Of a stretch of DNA of 64,000 bases, positions 1 through 8,314 are shown one piece after another. Made by a program: the position numbers and the translations under genes. The notes below the pieces were generated by a model, which worked only from the letters and a program-made list of their open reading frames with translations, had not been told where the DNA came from and did not search any database. The stretch's first letter is position 1; every line of letters begins with the position of its first letter. Source of the stretch: BPIH01 sp042408535 (GTDB taxonomy: Bacteria; Chloroflexota; Limnocylindria; Limnocylindrales; CSP1-4); NCBI GenBank assembly GCA_042408535.1, contig JBHORA010000039.1:3715-67714 (forward strand), written 5' to 3'.

Positions 1-107
1 GGTGGATACCGGAACACGCCGGTCGAAGATCGGGCCCCGGCTGCTTCGCTCGGCCCGGCGCGTGCCAGATGGGTTCGGCCAGATCGAACGGGGAAGGCGA
101 CCAGGGG

Positions 108-124
108 CTGGTCGGGGCGAGAGG
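108..124 (+). repeat. Left attachment-site candidate (tRNA-Pro 3' end copy)
   Basis: Exact 17-base match to the 3' terminus of the tRNA-Pro gene at 11019-11095. The flanking bases on both sides differ, so the match stops sharply at the repeat edges. Confidence 0.55.
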
Positions 125-261
125 GCTAGGGCCTCCTTAACTCAGCAATCTCTCCGCTTCGTGATGATCAACCGCACGCCGAGGGAGTCCGTCCCAGCAG
201 CAGCGGCGCGAAGCGGGTGAAGGCGTAGCCGCTGGGGCGCCGGCCCCCGTCGCGCTGCGGT

Positions 262-1146
262 ATGCTGCGGTTCATGTCGCAATTTGGGATGTCTGACTTC
301 CTCGACGACGAGTCCACTCCTGTTGCGATCGCCAACGCCACGTCTGCGGGGGTCGCCGGCTGGACCGGGCAGTTCTCGCGGGGGCAGGGGTTCTGGGACT
401 TCGAGCTCATCGCAACGGATGATCCCGAGATCCGCCTCCACGGCGTCGTTACGGACCGGAGCCAGCTCGCGATCGTGTGCATCCACCGGCGGGATGGAGG
501 CCGCGTCGTCGCCGTTGAGCCTCCAGACCCGCCCGAGAACGTGGAGGACGAGGGCGGGTACGCGGCATGGATGGCCGGCGTCCTCGCGCACGCCGTCGAC
601 GCGCCCGACGACGCCCGACCGGTCGCGGCGCCGCCGCCCATGTCGCTGCTGCCCGGCGGTGACCACTGGGACGCCTGGTTCGTCATCCAGCCAACCCTCC
701 ACGAATTTTACCCGAAGGCGGACATGTCGCGGTCCTTTCTCGCGGAGGGCGCGGCGGCGCTCGCCGCGCGGGATCCCGACAGTCCGATCGAGTTCTGGTT
801 CGATGTCCCGTATCCCGCAGAGCTCGGGGTGGACCCTGATGAAGCATCGTGCCCTTGGCTGTTCGAGGCGTGGCCGAACGGGGCCGAAGCCCGGGTCCGC
901 CTGTCGTTCTGGGAAGGGCTCATGGGACCGGATGAGGTCTACGGCTGGGCAGCGTGGACTGACGACGTCGTGTGGTTCGCGGCCTACGATGCGGCGACCG
1001 GCGGGTGCACGATCGCGAAAGTCGCGAAGCCAGTCGAGCTCCGAGAACGTGGCTCGGACGATCCAGCATGGTGGCTCGCCCTGGCGCGGCTGCTCGTGCT
1101 GCTCGATGCCCAGGTCGTGGGAGACCCTCTCTACCTGGGCTATTAG
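262..1146 (+). CDS. Hypothetical protein
   Basis: A 294-residue acidic protein I do not recognise. ATG at 262 is used; ATG at 274 (MSQFGM) is equally possible because no good ribosome-binding site separates them. It has no signal peptide or membrane segment. The composition is soluble-enzyme-like, with several Trp-rich acidic patches (for example around residues 140-150 and 225-245) and only a few cysteines. It lies just inside the left end of the putative island, with no partner gene next to it. Codon use is normal for the window (third positions mostly G or C), so it is probably a real gene; function unknown. Confidence 0.6.
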   Translation: MLRFMSQFGMSDFLDDESTPVAIANATSAGVAGWTGQFSRGQGFWDFELIATDDPEIRLHGVVTDRSQLAIVCIHRRDGGRVVAVEPPDPPENVEDEGGYAAWMAGVLAHAVDAPDDARPVAAPPPMSLLPGGDHWDAWFVIQPTLHEFYPKADMSRSFLAEGAAALAARDPDSPIEFWFDVPYPAELGVDPDEASCPWLFEAWPNGAEARVRLSFWEGLMGPDEVYGWAAWTDDVVWFAAYDAATGGCTIAKVAKPVELRERGSDDPAWWLALARLLVLLDAQVVGDPLYLGY

Positions 1147-1458
1147 GGCCACGCTCTTCGGGTGAGATAAGTCGCAGGTAGGCCAGCGCTCCTACATTCG
1201 CAGCAGCCCCCGCTCCGCACGTTCGCTGCGTCGTGACCCCGCGCCCGCTCTCGTTACGAGATTGGGCGAACGGCCGCTGCCAACAGGTCAGGGGCGACGG
1301 AGTCGGGCCGAGGCTCGGCGGCGTTCGAGGGTCCAACGTGTGCGATCCGGAAACCACCGCCGCCGGTCCAGCCCGTGAGGCGCGTTATCCCGCCCGGGTC
1401 GGCTCCTTGGACCACGGCGCGGAGTCGCGGCACAAGGTATTGATCGCGCTCTTGGACC
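1147..1458. other. Intergenic stretch, nothing recognised
   Basis: About 310 bases between the hypothetical gene and the phosphoesterase. No convincing reading frame, RNA or repeat was seen. The missing 5' part of the phosphoesterase could have been here, but no matching residues can be read in any frame. Confidence 0.4.
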
Positions 1459-2346
1459 TTGAACAGCGCCGGGACCGAGGTAAGGTGCGACCTCCGATGG
1501 ACCGCGACCGATCCGCATGAATCGCTGCCTGCCGACCTCCCTCGACGGCGTGGCGGGCCTGCGGGCGGCCCGCTGGTTCCGCGAGAGCACGGCCGGCCAG
1601 AGAACAAAGCCTACGGGTCGATCGTCGGCAACTCGGCCGCGCCGTACCTGAATGACCTCATCACCAGGTTCGGCCTCGCCGCCCGCTACGAGGCGGTCGC
1701 CCATCCCTCGGAGCCGAACTACCTCGCCCTCTTCTCCGGTTCCACCCAGGGGGTGACCGATGACGGCATCCACGACCTGGCGGGGCGCAACCTCGCCGAC
1801 CAGCTCGAGGAGCATGGCCGCACCTGGCGCGTCTTCGCCGAGAACGTCCCCCTCGGCTGCTTCACCGGCAGCGTCGCTTCGGGCGGTCCGGACGGGCCTG
1901 GCACGTACGCCCGCAAGCACGAACCGGCGATCAGTTTCACGGACATCGCCCGCAACCCGGTCCGCTGTCGGAACATCACCGACTTCTCCCACTTCGACCC
2001 GGCCGCGGCGGACTTCGAGCTCATCGTCCCGAACCTCTGCCACGACATGCACGACTGCTCGGTGGCCGTGGGCGACGCCTTCCTGCGCTCGTTCGTGCCC
2101 CGCATCACCGAGAGCGGCGCCTTCGCCGACGGCGTCCTCTTCATCACCTGGGACGAGGGGACAGGCGGTCCGGGCGGCGGCCACGTGGCGACGATCGTCG
2201 TCAGTCGGAGGGTCAGGCCCAGCACCGTGTCTCGGGTCCCGCACGACCACTACTCGCTCCTGCGGACGATCGAGGACGCCTTCGGGATCGGCTGCCTCGG
2301 TCATGCCTGCTCGGCGAACGATCTCGGTGAGGTCTTCGCCCGCTAG
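1459..2346 (+). CDS. Phosphoesterase-family protein, 5' end damaged
   Basis: From about residue 49 on, the protein matches the phosphoesterase family (PF04185; phospholipase C and acid phosphatase type): ENKAYGSIVGN, then HPSEPNYLALFSG, then ITWDEGTGG with a glycine-rich GGGHV segment, and HDHYSLLRTIEDAFGI near the end. These are metal-site and catalytic regions of the alkaline-phosphatase superfamily. Normal members are secreted and begin with a signal peptide and a hydrophobic strand ending in MEN. Here the 48 residues before ENK are Arg/Pro-rich and unlike the family, and the frame opens only with TTG. The true start has probably been lost or shifted out of frame. Codon use is normal downstream. 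Likely a 5'-truncated gene within the putative island. Confidence 0.6.
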   Translation: MNSAGTEVRCDLRWTATDPHESLPADLPRRRGGPAGGPLVPREHGRPENKAYGSIVGNSAAPYLNDLITRFGLAARYEAVAHPSEPNYLALFSGSTQGVTDDGIHDLAGRNLADQLEEHGRTWRVFAENVPLGCFTGSVASGGPDGPGTYARKHEPAISFTDIARNPVRCRNITDFSHFDPAAADFELIVPNLCHDMHDCSVAVGDAFLRSFVPRITESGAFADGVLFITWDEGTGGPGGGHVATIVVSRRVRPSTVSRVPHDHYSLLRTIEDAFGIGCLGHACSANDLGEVFAR

Positions 2347-2414
2347 CCGGCCCGCCGGGTGGCTGCCCTGGCGGGATCGAGCAGCGTGTCCGCCTGGATG
2401 GCTGGTGGTGCGTT

Positions 2415-3500
2415 CTAGCCCCTGGCGTACGCCCTGACCATCGCGACGAGGGCGGCGGGGGCCGTCGCGGGCCCAACCCGCAGGCGAGGCACCAGCAGGC
2501 GGTTCGTGGACGACTCGGTCGCCCCCGGAACCGTCGTCGCCGCGAGCCAGTATCCGAGGCGCTGGAGGATGGCGAGGACCGTAGGACTCCAATTACCGAA
2601 GGGATAGGCGAGCGTGACGGGCGCGACACCCGTCCAGGCGGCGATCATCCGTCCCGCTCGCGCGATCTCCGCGGCCGCCATCGTCGGCGAAATCGTCCCG
2701 AGCCCCACGTGATGCACGGTGTGGTTGGCGATCTCGTCGCCGGCCTGGGTCATGGCACACAGTTCGTCTGGCGTGAAGTACGGTGCTCTGCCGACCCGAC
2801 CGGTGATGACGAAGAACGTCCCCGCGAACCCATAGCGTTCCAAGACGGGGAAAGCGTAGCGGTAGCCGTCACGGTAGCCGTCATCGAAGGTGACGACGAA
2901 GGTTCGCGCCGGCTCCGTCCGCCCGGCGGCCAGGTCGGCCGCGAGCTGGCGGAACGTGATCGCGTGCCACCCAGCAGCATGGAGGGCGGCCATCTGAGCT
3001 GCAAAAAGCTGCGGGGACACGATCAGGCTCCGCAACGAGTCGCCCGCCTCCGAAAGGGGCACGACGCGGTGGTACATGAGGACCGGTACGTGCTCGACGA
3101 TGCCTGGGCTGCGCCAGGCGACCGTGGGGGACGCGGTCCCCGACGGGGGAGCACAACTGGGAGCCGGGACCGTGCCGGCGGCGCCTGATCCGGTCGTAGT
3201 TGCTCCACTGCCTGAGTGGTCGATGGGGCCAGGCTGCAGCCGGGACTGGGTCTCTGACGGTGCGGGGGAGGCCGGCATCGAGGCCGGCTGCGCCCCAGGG
3301 TGCCCGGCCGGTGACATGAGGATCGCCGCCGCGATGACGAACGCCAGGCTGGCGATGACGGCAGCGAGACCGCGCTGGCCGAGAGGACTCCCGAATCGGG
3401 TGGTTCGCCGCCGGGCAGGCCTCGGCCCGCTCCCGCCCGCGGCCTCATCGATCTCCACCAGCCCCTCGGGGCGCAACTTCCTCAGTACGAGCCGGACCAT
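2415..3500 (-). CDS. Polysaccharide deacetylase (membrane-anchored)
   Basis: 361 residues. A basic N-terminal region (1-42) is followed by one hydrophobic segment (about 44-64), a Pro/Ser/Thr-rich spacer to about residue 135, and then a NodB domain. The domain carries the CE4 motifs: TFDDGY (catalytic base and metal Asp), NHTVHH (H-x3-H zinc ligands) and LAYPFGNW. The enzyme should remove N-acetyl groups from peptidoglycan or exopolysaccharide outside the membrane. The preceding domain edge, VPVLMYHRV, is typical of the family. It is on the minus strand, convergent with the phosphoesterase gene. Next upstream is a broken secreted-protein gene. Confidence 0.85.
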   Translation of the reverse strand: MVRLVLRKLRPEGLVEIDEAAGGSGPRPARRRTTRFGSPLGQRGLAAVIASLAFVIAAAILMSPAGHPGAQPASMPASPAPSETQSRLQPGPIDHSGSGATTTGSGAAGTVPAPSCAPPSGTASPTVAWRSPGIVEHVPVLMYHRVVPLSEAGDSLRSLIVSPQLFAAQMAALHAAGWHAITFRQLAADLAAGRTEPARTFVVTFDDGYRDGYRYAFPVLERYGFAGTFFVITGRVGRAPYFTPDELCAMTQAGDEIANHTVHHVGLGTISPTMAAAEIARAGRMIAAWTGVAPVTLAYPFGNWSPTVLAILQRLGYWLAATTVPGATESSTNRLLVPRLRVGPATAPAALVAMVRAYARG

Positions 3501-3579
3501 CGCGTCGCTGAGACGAGGGAGGTCGGCGCTGTGTAACCGCCGGGCAGAGCGCCCCCGTACAGTCTATCGGAATGACGGC

Positions 3580-3805
3580 TTATCGGAATGACCGCCCGGC
3601 GGCGGTGCGCCGGTCGATGCCCGCTCCAGCGTCCAGATACCCGGTCGCCGACGGCCTTCCGGTGAGCACGCACGTTCGGCTGTCGATGACTGGGCTCAGC
3701 TCGACCTGCGGGTCTACGAGGTGAGGTTTCTGCGGCCGTCGCAGGCGCAACCGAGGCCAGCGCGAGAGCAATGCCTGCCACGCCCGACAGAATCGTTCGC
3801 TTCAC
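3580..3805 (-). pseudogene. Small secreted protein, frameshifted
   Basis: Reading from ATG at 3805 gives a textbook signal peptide, MKRTILSGVAGIALALASVA followed by PATAAETS, and then an Arg/Pro-rich nonsense tail. In a neighbouring frame, protein-like sequence resumes at about 3726 (PHLVDPQVELSPVIDSRTCV) and runs to a stop at 3580. Joining the two frames at about 3721-3726 gives a plausible exported protein of about 75 residues. Best read as a gene broken by a small indel (or a sequencing error). Family not recognised. Confidence 0.45.
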
Positions 3806-3866
3806 GAATGTCTTTCCCGTCGGACGGTGGGCGCGGCTCGGCTCCCTCCGGACGTCCGCGTCGCGG

Positions 3867-4229
3867 TCAGCCCGCCGTCGGCTTCGTTCGGCTGACCCTT
3901 CGTCGCACGGTGTCTGCCGCGACGAGCAGCCCGATCACGATGAGCGCGAAGGCTTCGAACAGGTACGGCGTGAGGTCCGGCGGTGTGCAGAATGACCCGA
4001 AGTTCGGACCGCTCACGTTGGCGCATCTCATCTGGGCGAGTCCGACCAGGACGATCTGCCCGAGGCCGCCGCCCAAGAGCAGCCCGCTCACGGCGGCTTC
4101 GCTCGCCCGCGAGCGAAGTGCCCAGACGAGGCCCGGGATCGCAACGAGGAGAGCCAGAACGCCGGCGGCAAGCGCGAAGCCCCCGATGAAGAACCCGAGG
4201 GCGATCCCAAGCAGCCAGATCGTGCGCAT
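3867..4229 (-). CDS. Small integral membrane protein
   Basis: About 120 residues starting at MRTIWLLGIALGFF. There are three or four hydrophobic segments: near residues 4-30, 45-60 and 90-112. A short cytosolic tail ends in RRRVSRTKPTAG. The start at 4229 is chosen because the upstream residues are hydrophilic and the first transmembrane helix begins here. The loop with two cysteines (MRC and SFC, about 35 residues into the second half) could form a disulfide outside the membrane. No family recognised. It sits inside the putative island on the same strand as the broken secreted-protein gene. Confidence 0.6.
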   Translation of the reverse strand: MRTIWLLGIALGFFIGGFALAAGVLALLVAIPGLVWALRSRASEAAVSGLLLGGGLGQIVLVGLAQMRCANVSGPNFGSFCTPPDLTPYLFEAFALIVIGLLVAADTVRRRVSRTKPTAG

Positions 4230-4787
4230 CGGATATCTCGGCCTCCCGCTCTTGGGCTCGTGGCGTAGCCCGAGTCGTAAGGATACACCCCCCTCGCCTG
4301 GCACCACTGCCGCGTTGTAGGGTTGTCCGTGGCGAACCTCGCCTCGATCGAGACAGCGCGCCCGGGCCGGAATGTGCCAACCTCGTTCCCGAACAACCGG
4401 AACACCAGCACGCTCGCCACGAGGACGAGCTCCGGCGGGCCCAGGCGACCGCGGCCGGCTTCGCGCGCCTCGAGGCCCTCGGACCGCTCATCGTGGAGGC
4501 GAAGCTCTCGGAGGATCCGCTCGCCGGACCGCCGCTCGCCCTGTCGCTCGAACCTGGGCGGGCGGAGCTCGAAGGCGAACGAGCCGAGGTCATGCACCAG
4601 CTCCCCGACGGCCGACGATCGCGCCTGGCCCGCGCGGACACGCCGGAGGCGCGCAAGACACGACGCCAGCGTGCGGCAGAGGGGACGATCCGGTGCATTG
4701 GTCGGGGCGAGCGGAGACAAGCCGCCAGAACCCGACCTCTCTGTCCCGGTGGGGTGGCCTCTGCGATGCGAAGCGACCGGGCAGGCG
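4230..4787. other. No confident gene; possible degraded minus-strand coding
   Basis: About 560 bases between the membrane protein and the toxin gene. One minus-strand stretch reads protein-like (PELVLVASVLVFRLFGNEVG, about 4360-4450) with a hydrophobic core, but has no credible start and runs straight into the next gene. Probably degraded coding DNA. Confidence 0.3.
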
Positions 4788-5198
4788 CTACGCCGTCGCG
4801 AGCACCTCGACCGGGACCGCGACGGCTGGCCAGCCGGCGTCGGTGGTGAGGATGCGGTCCGCGCCGAGGACGAGCGCCGTGGCGATCACCAGGCCATCGG
4901 GCAACCGCAGCGCGGTCCCGTGGGTCGCCCGCAGCGCGGCCGCGGCGGCGGCGATCGACCGATCGGCCGGCTCCACCCGCGCTGGCACCGCATCGAGGAA
5001 CCGGTCCACGACGGCGACGGCGTCGGGACCGCGCCGGTGCGGCGAGACGAGGCACTCCGCGTACGCCGAGGCCGGCAGCACGAGGAGATCGCCGCGATCC
5101 CGGGCGATGCGGACAGACGCGACCGCGGCCGCGTGGTGTGCGTCGGCGGCGTCGAGCAGGGCGATGACCACGCCCGCGTCGAGCACGGTCAGTCCCAC
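4788..5198 (-). CDS. vapC: VapC-type PIN-domain toxin
   Basis: 136 residues, the full length of a single PIN domain, a Mg-dependent RNase fold. The four acidic active-site residues can be placed: Asp in TVLDAGVVIALLD near the start, Glu in SAYAECLV, Asp in RLPDGLVIATA and Asp in ILTTDAGW. In type II toxin-antitoxin systems such proteins cut RNA (often tRNA or rRNA) when the antitoxin is degraded. The ATG at 5198 lies 10 bases inside the end of the upstream antitoxin gene, so the two are translationally coupled. It lies in the putative island, where such modules are common. Confidence 0.88.
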   Translation of the reverse strand: MGLTVLDAGVVIALLDAADAHHAAAVASVRIARDRGDLLVLPASAYAECLVSPHRRGPDAVAVVDRFLDAVPARVEPADRSIAAAAAALRATHGTALRLPDGLVIATALVLGADRILTTDAGWPAVAVPVEVLATA

Positions 5199-5437
5199 TC
5201 GCGCCGGAGCTCGTCGAGCTCGCCTGGGGTGTAGACCCCGGTGAGGGCGCCCGCGTACTCCGCCACCGGGTCGGTGTCACGAACGAGGAGCACCTCGCCC
5301 GGCCCCCGCACCTCGGCGCGCAGCCTGTCCCCCGTCCGGATCCCGGCGCGTTGGAGCGCCTCGACCGGGAGGGTCACCTGGTGCTTCGCGCTGACGCGTG
5401 TGTAGCCCCGTCGCCTGTGCTTGACTCGCCCTGCCAT
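5189..5437 (-). CDS. vapB: AbrB/SpoVT-type antitoxin (VapB)
   Basis: 82 residues with a swapped-hairpin AbrB domain. RVSAKHQVTLPVEALQRAGI is the DNA-binding strand-helix, followed by GDRLRAEVRGPGEVLLVRD. The acidic C-terminal part (VAEYAGALTGVYTPGELDEL) is the usual toxin-wrapping region. It precedes and overlaps vapC, so it should neutralise the PIN toxin and repress the pair's own promoter. A short AT-richer stretch (AGTAAAGAATAAGTG on the plus strand, 5439-5453) lies directly upstream and is a plausible promoter or operator. N-terminal MAGRVKHRRR is basic. Confidence 0.85.
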   Translation of the reverse strand: MAGRVKHRRRGYTRVSAKHQVTLPVEALQRAGIRTGDRLRAEVRGPGEVLLVRDTDPVAEYAGALTGVYTPGELDELRREWD

Positions 5438-5499
5438 GAGTAAAGAATAAGTGCTCGAGGCCGGGACGGCAAGCGTTCAGGCCCACTTCATCGCGGTCG

Positions 5500-5790
5500 T
5501 CAGCCACCGCGGCGAGTGTTCCGAAGGTCGTCGACATCGGCGATTCGATATGGGATTCTCATGGCGGTTGGTAGCACGCCCTGCGTGACCTCGATGGCTC
5601 CCGAGACCGCCAGCCCCGCGAGCAGCACCAGCGACGCGGACGCGCGACGAGCGACTACTGGTAGCAGTAGTCCGAGCGGAATGAAGGCCAGGAGATTGCC
5701 AGCCATGACCCTCGCAACAGGCCAGGCCAAGCCCATCCCCAGACTGTCGCCTATGGTTCGGAAGGGAACGATGTTGACTGGGCTGAAGGT
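5500..5790 (-). pseudogene. VanZ-like membrane protein remnant
   Basis: On the minus strand the motif VNIVPFRTIGDSLG (about 5740-5780) is followed by GNLLAFIPLGLLLPVV, a second hydrophobic segment, then SGAIEVTQGVLP and ADVDDLRNT. These match in order the conserved VanZ core (N-x-x-PF, N-x-L-x-F-x-PLG, E-x-x-Q and D-x-D-D-x-x-x-NT). There is no ATG before the first motif, and the frame stops right after NT, where VanZ proteins enter their last helix. The neighbouring frame continues as TLAAVAD, which suggests a one-base slip. A truncated, frameshifted remnant in the putative island. Confidence 0.6.
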
Positions 5791-5954
5791 GTCAGGCCGA
5801 CCGCCCGGGTCTCGGCCACGAGCGGATGCCCGTCGAACGACGTGGCGGCGCCGCGCGCCGCGGCGCCACGAGCCGATGTATCCATGCCCGAGGCAGCTAC
5901 GTCAACGAGGTGAAGGACCGGAGCGCGGTCCAGGAACTGACAGGAGCACCTCCG

Positions 5955-6173
5955 ATGAAGCTCAGCCGCAACGAAAGCACCACCGACCGGGTCGTCCGGC
6001 TCATCCTCGCCGTCGCCCTCGGGGCGGCGGTCGTCCTCGGTCTCGTCGCCGAGCCGTGGTCATACGTCGTCGGGATCGTGGCGATCGTCCTCGCCTTCAC
6101 CGCGATCAGCGGCTTCTGCGCGATCTACGCCCTGTTCGGGCTCTCGACGAAGTCGAAGTCGCCGCAGCACTGA
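5955..6173 (+). CDS. DUF2892 (YgaP-like) small membrane protein
   Basis: 72 residues: MKLSRNESTTDRVVRLILAV, then a first hydrophobic hairpin (about 12-35) and a second (37-58) ending GFCAIYALFGLSTKS. The pattern of N-x-x-x-x-D-R, two short membrane helices and a cysteine near C-P or C-A matches the DUF2892 membrane domain, best known at the C terminus of the YgaP rhodanese. AGGAG seven bases upstream decides the start at 5955 over longer frames. The next gene, an ECF sigma factor, follows after 12 bases, so the two are probably cotranscribed. Confidence 0.72.
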   Translation: MKLSRNESTTDRVVRLILAVALGAAVVLGLVAEPWSYVVGIVAIVLAFTAISGFCAIYALFGLSTKSKSPQH

Positions 6174-6185
6174 GCCACAACGCTG

Positions 6186-6992
6186 ATGGGGACAAGCGGG
6201 GACGAGGGCGAGCAGTTCGCCGCCGCACTGGCGGCCGAGCTGCCCCGCCTTGTCCACCTCGCCGCCCGCCTCGTCCGCGACCCGGACGCGGCCGAGGACT
6301 GCGCCCAGGAGACGATCATCGGGGCCTGGCGCCGGCGGGACCAGCTGCGTGATCGGGCCGCCCTCACCCCCTGGCTCCGGCGGAGCCTGGTCAACCGGAT
6401 CATCGACCGCTCGCGCGTCCATCACGACGAGCTCGACATCGACGCGGTCGAGGCCGACTGGCGCGACGACCGCTACTCGGTCGAGCCCGAGCAGGTCCTC
6501 GAACGGGCCGAGGTGCGCGACGAGCTCGAGGACGCCCTGATTCGGCTGCCGGTGATCTACCGGGTCCCGGTCATCCTCCACGATGTCCTCGGCTGGACCG
6601 CAGCCGAGATCGCACGGGCGATGGGGGCCGGCCTGCCAGCCACGAAACAGCGACTCCGACGTGGGAGGATGATGCTCGTGAGTGCCCTCGCCGAGGACGA
6701 TGCCCGCCGCCAGGCGAGCCTGACCCAGCCGCTCCGCTGCTGGCGGGCGCGACGCCACATCTCCGCCTACCTCGACGGCGAGCTCGATCCGGCGACCCGG
6801 GCCGCGGTCGAGGGGCACCTCGAGACCTGCCCGACCTGCCCGCCCCTCTACGCCAGCCTGGTCGGGGTGCGGGCGAGCCTGGGCGGCTTGCGCGACCCCG
6901 ACACGGTCGTCGAGGACGCGATCGCGGCCCGCATCCGCGAGCGGCTGGGCGCGGAGCGGGCGCGACCGGGGAGCGACGGCGGGCCCCGATGA
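6186..6992 (+). CDS. ECF sigma factor fused to zinc-finger anti-sigma domain
   Basis: 268 residues in two parts. Residues 1-165 are an ECF sigma-70 factor: region 2 with DPDAAEDCAQETIIGAWRR, and region 4 with LPVIYRVPVILHDVLGWT and a helix-turn-helix, AAEIARAMGAGLPATKQRLR. Residues about 178-225 form a putative zinc-finger anti-sigma domain (zf-HC2 type): CWRARRHISAYLDGELD, then HLETCPTCP with the H-x3-C-x2-C ligands. The two are normally separate proteins encoded by adjacent genes; here they form one chain, so the sigma factor would carry its own inhibitor or redox/zinc switch. There is no transmembrane segment. Start ATG at 6186, 12 bases after the DUF2892 gene. Confidence 0.82.
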   Translation: MGTSGDEGEQFAAALAAELPRLVHLAARLVRDPDAAEDCAQETIIGAWRRRDQLRDRAALTPWLRRSLVNRIIDRSRVHHDELDIDAVEADWRDDRYSVEPEQVLERAEVRDELEDALIRLPVIYRVPVILHDVLGWTAAEIARAMGAGLPATKQRLRRGRMMLVSALAEDDARRQASLTQPLRCWRARRHISAYLDGELDPATRAAVEGHLETCPTCPPLYASLVGVRASLGGLRDPDTVVEDAIAARIRERLGAERARPGSDGGPR

Positions 6993-7189
6993 GTGAGCCC
7001 GGACCGGGCCGACTCGGCGGGACGGACGAGGGGGCCCGCCAGGCCGAGCGAGCCGAGCGACGCAGTCGCTTGGACGCCCGCCACGCCGCCGCCGAGCCGA
7101 TCGAATCGGGCGCGCCGAACCCGGTCCTGATCGAGGAGACGGAGCGCCTTCGAACAGCGTCCGGTCCTCGACGATCCCGGCGGTGTTGA
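6989..7189 (+). CDS. Short hypothetical protein (doubtful)
   Basis: 66 codons whose ATG overlaps the sigma-factor stop (ATGA), suggesting coupling. The sequence is charged and low in hydrophobic residues, with no domain. Either a small coupled gene or the stub of a gene lost to the decay that follows downstream. Confidence 0.3.
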   Translation: MSEPGPGRLGGTDEGARQAERAERRSRLDARHAAAEPIESGAPNPVLIEETERLRTASGPRRSRRC

Positions 7190-7210
7190 GGGCGAAGGCC
7201 TCGAGGTACC

Positions 7211-7414
7211 GTCGAACTGCTCCTGCAGAGCGGATTCCCGAAGCCCGCCCTGTTCCTGGCCGCGGCCTCGCGTCGTGGCTGGCTCGAGAGCTACGTCGAG
7301 CATTTGCTCACGCGCGACGCCGACCAGGTCGACCGCGTCCGGGACCCGATCCGCACGGCGGTCTGGGACCTTGCGGAGCCATGCTGTGCGGAGATGAGCA
7401 GTCCGAGGGCCTGA
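7211..7414 (+). pseudogene. Remnant of a DUF4143-type AAA ATPase
   Basis: A 67-codon stretch without its own start reads VELLLQSGFPKPALF, then RRGWLESYVEHLLTRDADQV, then RDPIR before a stop. This resembles the junction in archaeal/bacterial DUF4143 ATPases where G-G-F-P-x-P is followed by W-F-x-S-Y-V-x-x-L-L-x-R-D. Both the ATPase half and the C-terminal domain are absent. Identification rests on this short motif only. Confidence 0.35.
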
Positions 7415-7579
7415 CAGTCGCCCAGTCCCTCCCTCGACGGAGCCGAGCGGGAAGGAACTGGGCTTGACGAGCCAGAGGATCAGCATCCGAGAAGGGTGAC
7501 AGCGAGCCAGAGCGCGGCAACGGACCCGCCAAGGCGGTGCCTCGTCACCTGGGCACGCATGTTGTTCTGCCTCGCCTCG

Positions 7580-7770
7580 GTCCGAGGGTGTGAAGAGCAG
7601 CTCGACGGTGACGCCGGCCTTGAGTTGCTCGGCGGACGAGTAGCCATCGAAGCTTGGGTCGGCGTCGAGCATCGCCGTGAACATCTTCGCCCCGGCGAGC
7701 ATACCGGCAGTCATCGCTCTCACGTTGGGGTCCCTGATGTATGCCGCGGCATCTGCGTCGCCGTTTGCCG
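7580..7770 (-). pseudogene. Unidentified coding remnant
   Basis: On the minus strand a protein-like segment reads AAYIRDPNVRAMTAGMLAGA, then FTAMLDADPSFDGYSSAEQL, inside a frame with no credible start; both flanks become Arg/Pro/Ser-rich nonsense. Looks like the core of a lost gene. No family recognised. The rest of 7415-7832 holds nothing else I can support. Confidence 0.3.
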
Positions 7771-7832
7771 CCCAGTGTCGGCAGCAGCCACCGCTGGGTA
7801 CTCTGCCATGATCTGGTCGGCTGGTCGCTAGG

Positions 7833-8309
7833 CTAGGGGCAGGCGGCTGGGGGCGGGGGTGGGCTGCGCACGCCCACGTCAGGACCAGAAGCGATTCTGA
7901 TCCCGAGCCAGTAGATCGGCACGGTCGAGATGAGTCGATCTCCGTCACGGAAGACGAGCATCTCCGAGTAGTATCGCCGGTTGCGCCCGTCGCGGCCGCA
8001 TAGCTCGAGGACGCGTCCGCCGACGATCCACGAGCCGTCTGGCAAGCTACTCGGGGCGATCACTCTCGTGCCGATGACGGTCGGGCCGGTCCGGGGAACG
8101 GCTGCCGGATCAGCCTCCCGAAGGGTCTGCTGGCATGTCCCGCTGCCGAGCTGGCACAGCGCCGTGAGGTCGCCCGAGGTGACGATGCTGACCACCGTGC
8201 GGAGATACCCCTCCGCTTCCTCCTCGGAAGGCGGCGGTTGCGGCGTGTATGAGGCGCCGGCGCAGCCGGCTAGGACCAGCGCGAGGACAGCGAAGGCGCG
8301 CACTCGCAT
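7833..8309 (-). CDS. Putative lipoprotein
   Basis: 158 residues beginning MRVRAFAVLALVLAGCAGAS, a signal peptide with the lipobox LAGC, so Cys16 should be lipidated and the protein anchored outside the membrane. The mature part starts with a Pro/Glu-rich linker and continues as a globular domain with four further cysteines (QLGSGTCQ and ELCGRDG regions), about 120 residues. It ends in a proline run (PPPPPAACP). The hydrophobic beta-like pattern near the end (MLVFRDGDRLISTVPIYWLG) is typical of nuclear-transport-factor-like lipoproteins, but I cannot assign a family. It follows the preceding gene by five bases. Confidence 0.72.
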   Translation of the reverse strand: MRVRAFAVLALVLAGCAGASYTPQPPPSEEEAEGYLRTVVSIVTSGDLTALCQLGSGTCQQTLREADPAAVPRTGPTVIGTRVIAPSSLPDGSWIVGGRVLELCGRDGRNRRYYSEMLVFRDGDRLISTVPIYWLGIRIASGPDVGVRSPPPPPAACP

Positions 8310-8314
8310 CGGTG

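Noticed and set aside
2..220. Open frame at the left window edge
   Set aside because: Arg/Gly-rich with no domain and no ribosome-binding site; it also crosses the 17-base repeat.
4323..5244. Long plus-strand frames over the vapBC region
   Set aside because: Ser/Arg-rich antisense readings of two clearly identified minus-strand genes.
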